64,000 bases of DNA from positions 48,764,456 through 48,828,455 of the forward strand of contig OX457026.1 of NCBI GenBank assembly GCA_949752745.1. Direction: 5' to 3'. The translations under genes were made by a program, and so were the position numbers. Each line of letters starts with the position of its first letter. Within the stretch, counting starts at the first letter, position 1. This document shows positions 63,351 through 64,000 of this stretch, piece by piece. The notes below the pieces were generated by a model. It searched no databases and had not been told where the DNA came from. It saw only the letters and a program-made list of their open reading frames with translations. Source of the stretch: Protula sp. h YS-2021. Taxonomy: Eukaryota; Annelida; Polychaeta; Sabellida; Serpulidae.

Positions 63351-64000
63351 GATGCAGGAACGTAGCGAACGCTCAGGGTACAGCACAGTACGTCTCAATG
63401 GATGCGGTATTTTCCATGGAGTGTTGCCGTGACACCGCCACGAAGTGACTGGTATTTTTGTCCTTTGTTTAAAAAATTCTATTAAAACAGATGTGAAAAC
63501 AAAACAAAAATATGGTCCAAATTTGAATGAACCGCCCCCTGCCCCTGTCCAGTATTTAAAAACATATTCTCTCTTTTGAAAAAAATCGGAGTATGAGCCC
63601 CTCCTCTTGGAATAATTGGTGTAAAATTCTGTGAAAAAAAGGAGTTTAAATTGTGTGCAAAAACGTACAGTGCAATTTTAGGGATTCTATTTTTGAAAAT
63701 GAGAAATAATGTAAGCAATCTCATCTCTCTACCCCCCCCCCCATCCCTGGCGTGTAAAATTCACTCAATTGGCGTTAAATAGGTGAAAAAAAGAAATATA
63801 TATATATTGGTCATTTCTTTAGCCATAACGAGGGTTTTTTCACTGCTTGTGTTTAATTACTATTTTGTTAGGAATAATTTAGAAGTCTTTGTGAATTTTA
63901 TAAAATTTAGTTAAAGGTTTATGTATTAAATCTACGAGTACCCCCCCCCTCTACTCTGAAACACACATACGCATGAATTTATGTACGTCACTGCAGCTGA
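63351..64000. other. no gene recognised
   Basis: Contains poly-C runs at about 63733-63742 and 63941-63949. Nothing else was recognised. Confidence 0.4.

Noticed and set aside
63068..63432. Arginine/alanine-rich small proteins
   Set aside because: Frames of the 20/40-bp tandem repeat.

Overview
The window is animal nuclear DNA: GT-AG introns, no operons, and most of the length made of transposons and satellites. The mix (I/Nimb-type LINE with RNase H, CR1/L2-type LINE, DIRS-like tyrosine-recombinase retroelement, Penelope-like element, tRNA-derived SINE, Helitron/Helentron-like elements with tandem-repeat cores, hAT-like DNA elements) and the CGTTAAAC-type LINE/SINE tails suggest a lophotrochozoan, probably a marine mollusc. 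That assignment is inference.

Host genes. A histone chaperone ASF1 gene is spread over 25 kb (26168-51158, + strand, four exons, 245 aa), its first two introns filled with repeats. Divergent from it, 331 bp between start codons, is a single-exon coiled-coil gene resembling VMAC (25261-25836, - strand); the shared promoter has an E2F-type site, two CCAAT boxes, an ETS site and a TGIF-type palindrome. Downstream of ASF1 lies the 3' part of an MCM4 replicative helicase gene (53801-57637, + strand, four exon-like blocks) with frameshifts and no upstream exons: a truncated unprocessed pseudogene, or a locus damaged in assembly.

Layout. 1-2455: ~155-bp satellite. 2750-16310: a 51-bp satellite split by an I/Nimb LINE (4053-7334) and by a 346-bp inverted-repeat element plus a DIRS-like element (7592-14715), the latter carrying a SINE in its recombinase gene. 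16310-22742: several unrelated tandem repeats, a decayed Crypton-like tyrosine recombinase (20278-21240), and a 0.7-kb element with inverted ends. 22743-25260: mostly unassigned sequence, a long inverted repeat and microsatellites. 25261-51158: the VMAC-like/ASF1 pair. Intron 1 holds an 8.3-kb hAT-like insertion with an 8-bp target duplication, into which a second copy of the same family has inserted; both carry the same Helentron-like insertion and 155-bp satellite. Intron 2 holds at least five more Helentron-like pieces. 53340-57900: MCM4 remnant with minisatellites that begin inside its exon edges. 57933-61960: CR1/L2-like LINE and Penelope-like element. 62000-64000: little recognisable apart from a 20/40-bp repeat.

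ASF1 and MCM4 both act at replication forks, but I see no evidence that this neighbourhood is functional. The most unusual content is the architecture of the repeats: transposons carrying satellites as cargo, self-nesting, tandem arrays capped by hairpins, and coding-edge sequence turned into minisatellite.
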